Assembly (NCBI GenBank): GCA_015272165.1
Contig: JACYMF010000113.1
Coordinates: forward strand, 36,286 to 100,285
Length of the DNA: 64,000 nt
Direction of reading: 5' to 3'
Origin: Cyanobacterium sp. T60_A2020_053
Lineage (GTDB): Bacteria; Cyanobacteriota; Cyanobacteriia; Cyanobacteriales; Cyanobacteriaceae
Shown here: positions 1-8,124 of the stretch, piece by piece
Numbering within the stretch: the stretch's first letter is position 1
How the letters are laid out: each line of letters starts with the position of its first letter
Notes under the pieces: model-generated
Seen by the model: only the letters and a program-made list of their open reading frames with translations
Databases searched by the model: none
Told to the model about the DNA's origin: nothing
Made by a program: the position numbers and the translations under genes

Positions 1-1227
1 CTCAGTCATTTTACTAACCTTTCCTTGGCAACTGCTTTGTTGGTGGGCGCTAGTTTATCAGCAAGTGATCCAGTTTCTGTCATCGCTTTGTTTAGGGAGT
101 TGGGCGCTGGGAAAAAATTAACCACCGTCATGGAAGGAGAAAGTTTATTTAATGACGGTGTGGCAGTAGTTGCTTTTTTACTTTTAGTGGGAATTCCCCT
201 CGGAGAAGAACAATTTTCCATCACTGATTCCATTATCGAATTTTTTACCTTCACTGGGGTAGGGGTTGCTGTTGGTTTACTGGTCGGTTTTGGCATTTCC
301 TATCTAACTCAACGCTTTGATTTACCCTTAGTAGAACAATCTTTGACTTTAGTTTCTGCCTATGGTACTTATTTAATTACCGAAAATTTAGGCGGTTCAG
401 GGGTTATTGGTGTGGTAATGGTAGGGTTAGTTCTGGGAAATTTTGGCTCAAGAATTGGCATGAATCCTCGCACCCGTTTAAGTGTGTCTGAATTTTGGGA
501 TTTTTTAGCTTTTTTTGTCAATTCCATTGTTTTTCTACTCATTGGCGACCAAATTATTTTTTCCAGCTTTATTACTAACTGGAATTTAATTTTAGTAGCG
601 ATTGTTTCTTTGTTAATTAGTCGTTTTGTCGCAGTATTTATACTTTGTTATATCAGTAATTTAATTACAGTTATTGATCTTAGTTGGCGTGAACAACTTA
701 TTCTCTGGTGGGGAGGTTTGAGAGGCTCTGTTTCTGTGGCTTTAGCTTTAAGTGTGCCTGTAATTTTAACTGATCGTTCGGTAGTTATTGAAACGGTTTT
801 TGGAGTTGTTTTATTTACACTTTTAGTACAGGGTTTGACTACTAAATATTTGTTACAGGCATTGAATTTAGTGGGCGATCAAGATGTCAAGCAGGGATAT
901 TCTGAATTACTCGCAAGGCGCACGGCTTTGAATAATGTGCTTGATTATTTAACATCAATGCCTCCTAGTAAAATTCCTGAAATTGAGCCTGATTTTTATT
1001 CCTATGAAACCAAATTAATTGAAGGGCAATTACATACTATTGAGGAAAAAATTATCGATTTGCAAAAGGTTAATCCTGATTTAAAAACTATTTCTATGAA
1101 GAAATTGCGGGAAAATTTACTAACTATTGAAGCTGATACTTATGCCGATTTAATTCTCAAGGGGGAATTAGGTAATGATTTATCGCCTATTATTCAAGAA
1201 ATTCTGGTTATGGAAAAAGACGATTAG
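1..1227 (+). CDS. Na+/H+ antiporter, CPA1 (NhaP/NHE) family, 5' truncated by window edge
   Basis: Inner-membrane cation/proton exchanger. The frame is open to base 1, so the true start lies outside the window; the visible part is about 408 residues. It contains the hydrophobic helices of the family, the conserved SDPVSVIALF segment, ESLFNDGVAVV with the ion-binding Asn-Asp pair, and GGLRGSVSVALALSVP in the second half. The last ~120 residues after the final membrane helix are charged and predicted cytoplasmic, as in cyanobacterial NhaS/NhaP proteins with regulatory tails. The family is clear; which ion it prefers (Na+, K+ or Li+) cannot be read from sequence. The stop TAG is followed by a repeat-rich spacer. 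Confidence 0.9.
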   Translation, partial: LSHFTNLSLATALLVGASLSASDPVSVIALFRELGAGKKLTTVMEGESLFNDGVAVVAFLLLVGIPLGEEQFSITDSIIEFFTFTGVGVAVGLLVGFGISYLTQRFDLPLVEQSLTLVSAYGTYLITENLGGSGVIGVVMVGLVLGNFGSRIGMNPRTRLSVSEFWDFLAFFVNSIVFLLIGDQIIFSSFITNWNLILVAIVSLLISRFVAVFILCYISNLITVIDLSWREQLILWWGGLRGSVSVALALSVPVILTDRSVVIETVFGVVLFTLLVQGLTTKYLLQALNLVGDQDVKQGYSELLARRTALNNVLDYLTSMPPSKIPEIEPDFYSYETKLIEGQLHTIEEKIIDLQKVNPDLKTISMKKLRENLLTIEADTYADLILKGELGNDLSPIIQEILVMEKDD

Positions 1228-1606
1228 GAAAATGGACAATGGACAATGGATAATTGACAATTATGAGGTTTATCATTTCACCGCAGTATTTATCAAGTTC
1301 TGATAATTAGTTACAAATAGATTATCTCTTCGCACTTTACCCACCGTGTAATGAATTACACGGAACCAACAGGTTTACGTTCAATAAATTGAACTAAGAT
1401 ACTGATATTACTAATTTGTAAGTGATCGCGCAGCGGCAGCCTTCGGCTGATCAAACGGACTTGATATTAGCCCCTTGCCTTCCTCTGTTATCATAGCTTT
1501 GAGAAAAATAAAAATCACAATTAATTTTGCTTACTTACTTAGATTATGCCATCGCTAATCTAACCTACAGATTTATTAATTATCAATAATTCAAGGAGAT
1601 GTTTTG
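1228..1606. other. intergenic spacer, 379 bp
   Basis: No gene is seen. The spacer holds a family 1 mini-element (1291-1466), short GGACAATGGATAATTGACAA-like AT-rich repeats after the antiporter stop, and a GCTAATCTAACCTACAG half-repeat before gloA. Confidence 0.6.
1291..1466 (+). repeat. family 1 inverted-repeat mini-element, copy A (with 25-bp inner module)
   Basis: Begins TATCAAGTTC and ends GGACTTGATA, imperfect terminal inverted repeats. Internally it carries the palindrome GTGTAATGAATTACAC and the palindrome TTCAATAAATTGAA, both kept in all copies. A GATC-flanked module (GCGCAGCGGCAGCCTTCGG core) sits at about 1424-1452. No coding capacity. Behaviour fits a MITE-like non-autonomous element; the mobilising transposase is not in the window. 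Confidence 0.8.
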
Positions 1607-1993
1607 ATGCGTTTATTACACACAATGCTTAGGGTTGGTAACTTGGAAGAATCTATCAAGTTTTACTGTGATGTGTTGGGAATGAAGTTATTAAGGAAAA
1701 AAGACTATCCGGGAGGAGAATTTACTCTGGCTTTTGTGGGTTATGGTGATGAGTCGGATAATTCGGTGATTGAGTTAACCCACAACTGGGGGCAAGATAG
1801 TTATAATTTAGGCGATGGTTATGGTCATATTGCTTTAGGTGTTGATGATATTTATGGTACTTGTGACAAAATTAAGGATTTGGGTGGTAAAGTAGTGAGA
1901 GAACCGGGTCCAATGAAGCATGGTTCAACAGTGATCGCTTTTGTGGAAGACCCTACTGGCTATAAAATTGAGCTAATTCAAACAAAAAACTAA
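1607..1993 (+). CDS. gloA: lactoylglutathione lyase (glyoxalase I)
   Basis: Isomerises the hemithioacetal of methylglyoxal and glutathione to S-lactoylglutathione, a cytosolic detoxification step. The 128-residue product aligns by eye with E. coli GloA over its full length ([20 protein letters not shown] start). The four metal ligands are recognisable: His5, the Glu of VIELTHNW, the His of GYGHIAL and the Glu of GYKIELI. I chose ATG 1607 over the TTG three bases earlier because AAGGAG at 1593-1598 lies eight bases upstream. It stands alone, flanked on both sides by family 1 mini-elements. Confidence 0.96.
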   Translation: MRLLHTMLRVGNLEESIKFYCDVLGMKLLRKKDYPGGEFTLAFVGYGDESDNSVIELTHNWGQDSYNLGDGYGHIALGVDDIYGTCDKIKDLGGKVVREPGPMKHGSTVIAFVEDPTGYKIELIQTKN

Positions 1994-1995
1994 AT

Positions 1996-2146
1996 TCAAG
2001 TTGGGGTAATTTGTTCTGAAAAGATTCTATCTTCGCAATTTACCCACCGTGTGATGAATTACACGGAACCAACAACCCGATCGTTCAATAAATTGAACTA
2101 AGATTATTGTTAATTGATTTGTAAGTAATCAAGCGGACTTGATATA
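1996..2146 (+). repeat. family 1 mini-element, copy B (without inner module)
   Basis: Starts only a few bases after the gloA stop. Carries the GTGTGATGAATTACAC-like palindrome (one mismatch), TTCAATAAATTGAA, and ends GGACTTGATATA. The 5' end is degenerate (CAAGTTGGGG). The 25-bp GATC-flanked module present in copies A, C and F is absent. Confidence 0.75.
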
Positions 2147-2162
2147 AATTCAGAAAAATTAT

Positions 2163-2192
2163 GGTTGGATTAGCGACAGCATAACCCAACCT
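2163..2192. terminator. GGTTGG...CCAACC hairpin between convergent genes
   Basis: GGTTGGATTAG and CATAACCCAACC form an imperfect hairpin between the convergent gloA and SPFH genes. The same sequence type recurs at 22046-22079 and 61878-61907. It could serve as a bidirectional terminator; there is no strong U-tract, so the terminator role is inference. Confidence 0.4.
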
Positions 2193-2204
2193 ACACACTA
2201 CCAA

Positions 2205-3140
2205 TTAATTAATCATCGATTTAGTGGGAATCTCTACGCCACGATCAACGAGTGAACCAATACCTTCTAAGGTAGATACTATACTGCTAGGGTCCATAAA
2301 CATCACTTTACTACTGCTACTGCTACCAATGACTTTACCCATTTCTAGGTACTGCTGAGTTAGCAAGAATTGTAATGCTTTTTCGGCTAAGGTATCACCT
2401 CGTAATTGATTGACTACAATTTGTAGCGCCTCTGCCGTGGCTTGGGCTTGTAAGATTTGTTGTTGTTTATGGGCTTCTGCTTCTAGGATGGCAGCTTTTT
2501 TCAGGGATTCTGCTTCTAATAATTTGGCTTCTGCTTTACCTTGGGCGGAGTTGACGGCGGAGTCTCTTTCTCCTTCTGAGTTGAGAATGGCGGCACGTTT
2601 TTTTCTTTCGGCTGCCATTTGTTGTTCCATGGATTGTTGTACGGCAGTAGAAGGGGTAATATCTTTTAATTCTACTCTCAAGACTTTAACACCCCACGGA
2701 TCGGTGGCAACGTCTAATTCTCGCAATAATACGTTGTTGATTTCGGCGCGCGCCACAAAGGTTTCATCTAGTTCTAATTTACCAATTTCCGAGCGAATTT
2801 GGGTTAAAACTAAGTTTTCCATTGCCAATTGTAAATTTTCAATTTTATAGTAGGCTTTTTCCATGTCCACAATGCGCCAGTAGACGACGGCATCGGCACT
2901 GATAGCCACATTATCTTTGGTAATACAGGATTGAGGAGTTACATCTAAAATTTTATCTCTGGTGGTATCCTTGTAAACTATTTTATCGAGGAAAGGGACA
3001 ACAAAATTTAAACCAGAAGAAAGTTTTTTGTTATAACTGCCTAAACGTTCTACTAAATATTCGTTTTTTTCGTTAACAATCTTAACACTACCAAACATTG
3101 CTGAACCGGCTAGGGCAACGATAATAAATAATTGTTCCAT
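2205..3140 (-). CDS. SPFH/band 7 (slipin/paraslipin, QmcA-like) membrane protein
   Basis: Membrane scaffold protein of the stomatin/prohibitin superfamily, 311 residues. An N-terminal hydrophobic segment (about residues 3-19) anchors it, followed by the band 7 core ([37 protein letters not shown]) and a long charged Ala/Glu-rich coiled-coil (about 165-235). The NfeD gene lies 18 bp upstream on the same strand, the classical two-gene arrangement in which the NfeD partner has an OB-fold tail. A role in membrane domain organisation is known for the family; the specific substrate here is unknown. Confidence 0.93.
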   Translation of the reverse strand: MEQLFIIVALAGSAMFGSVKIVNEKNEYLVERLGSYNKKLSSGLNFVVPFLDKIVYKDTTRDKILDVTPQSCITKDNVAISADAVVYWRIVDMEKAYYKIENLQLAMENLVLTQIRSEIGKLELDETFVARAEINNVLLRELDVATDPWGVKVLRVELKDITPSTAVQQSMEQQMAAERKKRAAILNSEGERDSAVNSAQGKAEAKLLEAESLKKAAILEAEAHKQQQILQAQATAEALQIVVNQLRGDTLAEKALQFLLTQQYLEMGKVIGSSSSSKVMFMDPSSIVSTLEGIGSLVDRGVEIPTKSMIN

Positions 3141-3158
3141 GACTAAGATTCTCTAATT

Positions 3159-3581
3159 TTATAATAGTTTTTGGGGTAACACTAATAAGGTGTTACCGTT
3201 TCTACTGACAATATAAACCTTTTCTTCTGGTTCTATATCAATGTTTTCATCAGCGCACTTCGCCATCCATGAAGTACCTTCATAAAGTACCCTTCCTGTT
3301 TTTCCTGCTTCAACGGTAGTGATGGTAACGGCTTCGTCTTCTTCTAGGAGCAATGAGTTTTGACGTTTGGGAGTAAAATATTTTTTAGCAAGTAAAATTA
3401 ATAAGAAGGAAATAACCATCCAAAGGACAATCAAAATATTATGGTAAGGGATGATTAACGCCAAAATAGCCACTATCAGCGCCCCTAACCCCATCATCAA
3501 CTCCACGAAGGCGCTGGGGAATACTAATTCCATAAAACAAAAAATAGCACCGACAATCAACCAAAGAAATACAGGGGACAT
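3159..3581 (-). CDS. NfeD family membrane protein (short form)
   Basis: A 140-residue partner of the SPFH protein encoded just downstream. Two or three hydrophobic segments fill residues 1-67, ending at the ...LLAKKYF boundary. The C-terminal ~60 residues (GKTGRVLYEGTSWMAKC, VYIVSRNGNTLLV) match the OB-fold of NfeD proteins. This is the short NfeD1b type without the ClpP-like protease domain. The two genes very likely form one operon transcribed from the short interval shared with divergent gpsA. Confidence 0.92.
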   Translation of the reverse strand: MSPVFLWLIVGAIFCFMELVFPSAFVELMMGLGALIVAILALIIPYHNILIVLWMVISFLLILLAKKYFTPKRQNSLLLEEDEAVTITTVEAGKTGRVLYEGTSWMAKCADENIDIEPEEKVYIVSRNGNTLLVLPQKLL

Positions 3582-3650
3582 AACATCACAATGGACAGTA
3601 GAAGGAATGAAGAATGTAGAATGAAGAGTGTAGAATCTGAAGAAATTATT

Positions 3651-4589
3651 ATGGGTGAAAATCTAAAAACTGTGGTGTTGGGCGCTGGTGCATGGGGTTC
3701 GAGTTTAGCCTTTTTGTTAAATCATGCTTGTTCTAAGTGTACCATTTGGAGTCGCCGTTCAGACATCTCCCTCACCGAAGCCATTAAGGATGCGGATGTG
3801 ATTGTATCTGCTATTTCCATGAAAGGGGTTATACCTATCATACAGCAGTTAAAGGAAATCGGCATCAAAGAAAAAGCCATGATTATTACCGCTACCAAGG
3901 GCTTAGATTTTGATACTATTCGCACTCCTTCGCAGATTTGGCAAGAGTCTTTTCCAGATCATACTATTGTGGTGTTATCAGGTCCTAATTTATCGAAGGA
4001 AATTGACCGAAGTTTACCTGCCGCCACGGTGGTTTCTAGTAATGTGGTGGAGGGCGCTGAGTTAGCACAATCCATGTTTGCTTCCGATATTTTTAGAGTA
4101 TATGTCAATAGCGATCCCATTGGTACAGAGTTGGGTGGAACTTTGAAAAATGTCATGGCTATTGCTTCTGGGGTATGTGATGGTTTAAAATTGGGTACTA
4201 ACGCTAAGGCGGCGCTGTTGACACGGGCGCTACCAGAAATGATTAGAATTGGTACTCATTTAGGTGCATCTATTGAAACATTTTTCGGTTTATCAGGGTT
4301 AGGAGATTTACTGGCAACCTGCGATAGCCCTTTATCTCGTAATTATCAGGTGGGCGCTGGATTAGCTGAAGGTAAGAGTTTGGATGATATTTTAGCGCAC
4401 CTCGAAGGCACAGCAGAGGGGGTAAATACGGCTAATGTCGTCATTAAATTAGCTAGTAAAGAGAAAATTCCAGCGCCCATCGCCTATCAAGTATATTTAT
4501 TACTGAAAGGGAAAATTACTGCTCAAGAAGCGGTAGAAAATTTGATGGCTAGGGAATTAAAAGAGGAATTTTGGTATTTAGAATTTTAA
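3651..4589 (+). CDS. gpsA: glycerol-3-phosphate dehydrogenase [NAD(P)+]
   Basis: Reduces dihydroxyacetone phosphate to sn-glycerol 3-phosphate for membrane lipid synthesis. The 312-residue product has the N-terminal Rossmann motif GAGAWGSSLA, SGPNLSKEI, and GGTLKNVMAIASG with the catalytic lysine, followed by the NARTALITR-like segment (TNAKAALLTRALPEM). An in-frame ATG exists at 3591, but those 20 codons are a low-complexity GAATGTAGAATGAAG repeat like that found elsewhere in spacers, so I place the start at 3651 (MGENLKTVVLG). The segment after the Rossmann motif is shorter than in E. coli, as I recall for cyanobacterial homologues. Divergent from nfeD. Confidence 0.94.
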   Translation: MGENLKTVVLGAGAWGSSLAFLLNHACSKCTIWSRRSDISLTEAIKDADVIVSAISMKGVIPIIQQLKEIGIKEKAMIITATKGLDFDTIRTPSQIWQESFPDHTIVVLSGPNLSKEIDRSLPAATVVSSNVVEGAELAQSMFASDIFRVYVNSDPIGTELGGTLKNVMAIASGVCDGLKLGTNAKAALLTRALPEMIRIGTHLGASIETFFGLSGLGDLLATCDSPLSRNYQVGAGLAEGKSLDDILAHLEGTAEGVNTANVVIKLASKEKIPAPIAYQVYLLLKGKITAQEAVENLMARELKEEFWYLEF

Positions 4590-4603
4590 CGCAACGGATA
4601 AAG

Positions 4604-4810
4604 CAAAATTTGGCAACAAGGGGTTTAAACTGTCATCTCAAAAGATAGTTTACAGCGCATTTCAAATGAATAAACCACGTTTTTTGTTTCTCGCAGAGGC
4701 GCAAAGACGCAAAGATATATTTGTAATAATCCTGTGGTTTAAGGAAATGAAAACTGCTGTAGTAAGCAATATTATTAGCAAAGTAAAATTTGGCAACAAG
4801 GGGTTTAAAC
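4604..4810. repeat. direct repeat pair flanking a family 2 element
   Basis: A 26-bp sequence ending in CAACAAGGGGTTTAAAC occurs at about 4604-4630 and again at 4784-4810, on either side of the family 2 mini-element. The second copy runs on as GGGGTTTAAACCCC, a self-complementary stretch also seen at 21435-21454. Confidence 0.7.
4650..4761 (-). repeat. family 2 inverted-repeat mini-element, copy 1
   Basis: Ends are TTACAGCGCATTTCAAATGAA and GAAATGAAAACTGCTGTA, giving TTACAGC/GCTGTAA terminal inverted repeats. The interior has CGCAGAGGCGCAAAGACGC-type sequence. Shared with 21255-21370 and 43657-43774; this copy is in the opposite orientation to those two. Confidence 0.75.
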
Positions 4811-4851
4811 CCCTCCCCTCTTCACTTTTCTCTCTTCCCTCCCCCCTGATA

Positions 4852-6081
4852 TTACTTTTTCAGCACCTCGTAACTATTATTTAATGATGAAGTTTTTTCC
4901 ATAACAAAACGAGCTAAAAAAGGACTTAAACAAAGGATTAAAAACATTCTCATCATCTGCATAGTTAAGACAATACTAACATCAGCGTTTAATTCGATGG
5001 CGGTAGCCGTCATGACATTTAACCCCCCCGGAGTTGTGCCGAGGAGGGCGCTGACAATATCAACTCCGGTTAATAAATGAAATTCATAACCAATAATTAA
5101 GCAAATAATAATTAAAATTATTACTAAAATCACCTCAATTATGACCATTTTAATTAAATCCCCAATGGATTGGTGATCAAATTTAATCCCGATGGCTAAA
5201 CCTAATAAAAATAAGCCTAGGGAAACAATAGCTGGAGGCATATGAACCGAAAAAATATTAAGATTAAAGAGAATTAAACATCCGAAAAAAGACCCTAAAA
5301 ATAGTTTAGAAGGTAAATTAATTTTTTCAGCTAACTTTATACCTAAAAAAGATACAAAAATAATTAGCAAAACTTGCCAAGAAACATTTAACCAATGGTG
5401 TAAAGAAAATATTTCTCTACTAATTTTATCAATAAAATTCACCATGAAATAGTCAACCAGCGCCCTTCCCTGTATGCCCAACCATGTTAACTTAATAGTA
5501 GAAAGATGAAAGCCAAAATCAGGAGAAATGGATACAAAATGAGGAGAAAGGGAAGCGACATTAATTGTAGAAGGAAAATAAAAACCAATAAAATTAGGCA
5601 CAGTAAAAGCAATAAGAATGAGACGAAGATATTGTAAAACAGTTACCGCTACCGTATTTGCTCCTAAATCTTCACTAATGGCAACTAAACTAGCACTAGC
5701 ACCCGGTATTGAACCTAAAAAGCTAGAAAAAAAATCAATATTAGTAAATTTAGCAATTAATAAAGCATTAATTAAACTAAAAAAACTGGTAAAAAATATA
5801 CAAATTAAAACAGGAAAAATATAGCTTTTCATTAATAAAAAATTATCAAAAGAAAAACTACTAGCAGTAGCAATACCAAGAATAATTTGACCAAAAATAG
5901 AGAAAAAAGGATGTAAATTAAAAGAATCTTTTGTTTTTAAACTAAATAAAATAGCTATAAATAAGGGAGTTATAAACCAAGATGCAGGTAAATTTAAATT
6001 AACAGCGAAAAAAGTAGTAAATAAAGCAAATATGACTAAGGTAACAGTTAAAGAAAAGTTGTTCGATTCATGGTGATTCAT
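4852..6081 (-). CDS. AbrB family (PF05145) membrane protein
   Basis: A 409-residue integral membrane protein with about ten to eleven hydrophobic helices. It shows the internal duplication typical of the AbrB/putative ammonia-monooxygenase-related family: GSIPGASASLVAISEDLGAN in the first half and GTTPGGLNVMTATAIELNAD in the second, each followed by a similar hydrophobic helix (LQYLRLILI / MQMMRMFLI). Members are often described as transporters or regulators but the substrate is not established, so no function is assigned. It converges on gpsA across a repeat-filled spacer. Confidence 0.85.
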   Translation of the reverse strand: MNHHESNNFSLTVTLVIFALFTTFFAVNLNLPASWFITPLFIAILFSLKTKDSFNLHPFFSIFGQIILGIATASSFSFDNFLLMKSYIFPVLICIFFTSFFSLINALLIAKFTNIDFFSSFLGSIPGASASLVAISEDLGANTVAVTVLQYLRLILIAFTVPNFIGFYFPSTINVASLSPHFVSISPDFGFHLSTIKLTWLGIQGRALVDYFMVNFIDKISREIFSLHHWLNVSWQVLLIIFVSFLGIKLAEKINLPSKLFLGSFFGCLILFNLNIFSVHMPPAIVSLGLFLLGLAIGIKFDHQSIGDLIKMVIIEVILVIILIIICLIIGYEFHLLTGVDIVSALLGTTPGGLNVMTATAIELNADVSIVLTMQMMRMFLILCLSPFLARFVMEKTSSLNNSYEVLKK

Positions 6082-6220
6082 GCTGTTATGGGTAAGGAAA
6101 CTAAAGTTATGATAACTTGAAAAAGTCAGGGAAAATACTTACCTATTAATACTAGAATAAATTAGAGGAAATTAGTAAAATTAATTACCTGACATCACTG
6201 ATTATTAAATAGTAAATCAA

Positions 6221-8020
6221 ATGGGAAATTTAGATTCTTGGATTTGTGACGGCATTCCCAAAAACGGCTTAGAATATCCTCAAGCAAAAGGGCAACACTA
6301 CCCCTGTGAGAATTTTAGCTCAGTTTGCCCCATTTGTAATTTACCGCAAGAAGCATCGTTATTAACGCCTTATACAGGCGCTACTCGTATTTCTTCCCCT
6401 AACAATGATGCCACAAGAGTTTCTCCTCCCAGTAATGATGCCACAAGGGTTTCTCCCCCTAATAATGATGCCACAAGAGTTTCTCCAGCGCCCTCCAACT
6501 ATCATAAAACAAATATACCGCCCCCGCCTTTTTTAGATGATGATAGCCAGAAAACTGGCATTTCAGGGGGGAAAGTTGAGGAAAAACAGCCACCAAAAAA
6601 AGGGAATAACTTATTAAATCTTGGCATTGGTATAGGTATAGGCGTAATAATTTCAGGTGCTTTTGGAGTTGTGGGTTATCAGTTGTTAAATAAAAATAGT
6701 GCCAGTGATAACGGTAATAATATCACCGCAGTGAAAAATCCCAATAAAGCACAAATTATCTCCCTAGAGTCAGAATTGCCAGAATTTATCAGTCAAGGGG
6801 AAAAGATTTTATTTGAATCAGGGGATGTCAAACAACAAGCTGTGGAAGCCTTTACTCAAAAAAACTGGGCTGAAGCTGTAACTTTATTGGAGCAGTACAT
6901 AGCAACTAACTCTACTGATCCAGAAGCAAAAATTTATTTACAAAATGCTAAAGCCAATCAAAACGGCAATCCCATGACAATAGCCGTAGCCCTAGAAGTC
7001 AACAGCGATAATAATTCCGCTTTGGAAATACTACGGGGAGTAGCCAGTTATCAGGAAGATTTTAACAAGCCTAGAGTTGCTCCAGAAGATAGACTATTAG
7101 AAGTGGTAATTATTGATAGTAGTGACTACAATCAAGCCGAAGCCCTTGCCCAAGAAATGATTAGGGCGACAAAAGTGTTAGGAGTCATGGGTTACGGTGT
7201 GGATATTGGTAGTCAACAGGCGCTGGATAAGTATAATGACAGTGATTTAGTGGTACTTTCTCCCCTCACCAGTAGCGTAACGGAAGAGGATAATATTTCT
7301 ATACTGAAAAGAATCTCACCCCAAGAGAAATCTAATGAATTATTAGGAGATTATTTAGCATCGGTTAGTGACACATTGCTGACATTTGCTAATGATTTTA
7401 ACTCTCCTCCCCGTGTGATGTTATTTTATCACTCTGATAATCCCTATGGAATGCAGTTACGAGAGAAAATGTTAGATGCTTTACCTAATTTTCAGGGAGA
7501 ATTAGTCAAGGAAATTGATCTTAAAACTAATAGTAATCCCCAAGAGGCTTTAAATGATCCGGGAGATACTAATACTATTTTTCTCGCTTTAGGGCAAAAT
7601 GAGCTTACTCCTGCCATTGAAATTTTAAAGGTAAATAATCATTTCTTGACGGCGGTAGGTAGTGACGAGTTGTTTCATCCTAATACTTTAACGCAAGGAA
7701 AAGAAGCGGTGGATCAGTTAGTATTAGCTGTGCCTTGGAGTTTTAATCCTGATGACGAATTTGCGCAAGAGGCGGAAAAAAATTGGCGTGGGCGAGTTAG
7801 TTGGCGCACCGCCACCGCTTATGATACTACTAAAGCCTTAGTATATGCCATTGCTTCTAATCCTGAGCGCCGGGCTATTGCTAAAGCCTTTAAGGATGGT
7901 ATTCGTTTACCTGATACTACTACGAAGTTTCAGGTTTTTTCGGAAGTGCCTTTGGTACAAGTAGTGCCGGGCAAAAGTGGGTCGGGGGGCGCTGGTTTTC
8001 AGTTTGAATCCATTGATTAA
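6221..8020 (+). CDS. membrane-anchored periplasmic-binding-like protein with Zn-ribbon-like head and Thr/Pro repeats
   Basis: A 599-residue multidomain protein. Residues 1-45 contain three or four Cys (WICDG, HYPCENF, VCPICNLP), resembling a small cytoplasmic zinc-binding head. Residues ~52-90 are a tandem repeat (ATRVSPPSND type, four units). A single membrane helix, GIGIGVIISGAFGVVGYQLL, follows at about 137-156. Next is a TPR-like stretch (KNWAEAVTLLEQYIATNSTD), then an ABC-type periplasmic-binding-protein fold (LivK-like; about 250-590). The topology suggests a sensor or receptor rather than a soluble transporter component. No permease gene is adjacent. Ligand unknown. Confidence 0.7.
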   Translation: MGNLDSWICDGIPKNGLEYPQAKGQHYPCENFSSVCPICNLPQEASLLTPYTGATRISSPNNDATRVSPPSNDATRVSPPNNDATRVSPAPSNYHKTNIPPPPFLDDDSQKTGISGGKVEEKQPPKKGNNLLNLGIGIGIGVIISGAFGVVGYQLLNKNSASDNGNNITAVKNPNKAQIISLESELPEFISQGEKILFESGDVKQQAVEAFTQKNWAEAVTLLEQYIATNSTDPEAKIYLQNAKANQNGNPMTIAVALEVNSDNNSALEILRGVASYQEDFNKPRVAPEDRLLEVVIIDSSDYNQAEALAQEMIRATKVLGVMGYGVDIGSQQALDKYNDSDLVVLSPLTSSVTEEDNISILKRISPQEKSNELLGDYLASVSDTLLTFANDFNSPPRVMLFYHSDNPYGMQLREKMLDALPNFQGELVKEIDLKTNSNPQEALNDPGDTNTIFLALGQNELTPAIEILKVNNHFLTAVGSDELFHPNTLTQGKEAVDQLVLAVPWSFNPDDEFAQEAEKNWRGRVSWRTATAYDTTKALVYAIASNPERRAIAKAFKDGIRLPDTTTKFQVFSEVPLVQVVPGKSGSGGAGFQFESID

Positions 8021-8124
8021 TGAGGCTTTACTATCGTATCTGCGATATCAAGTTCAGGTAATCTGTGATAGAAACCATATTATTTTTGTCAAGGAGAAGG
8101 AAAACTTTTTTCAAAACATTGTTA

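Noticed and set aside
2410..2850. 146-codon open frame opposite the SPFH gene
   Set aside because: Antisense shadow of the Ala/Glu-rich coiled-coil region; Ser/Cys-rich translation without family pattern.
4666..4884. 72-codon open frame after gpsA
   Set aside because: Lies in a family 2 element and pyrimidine-rich spacer; reads into the abrB-family gene on the opposite strand.
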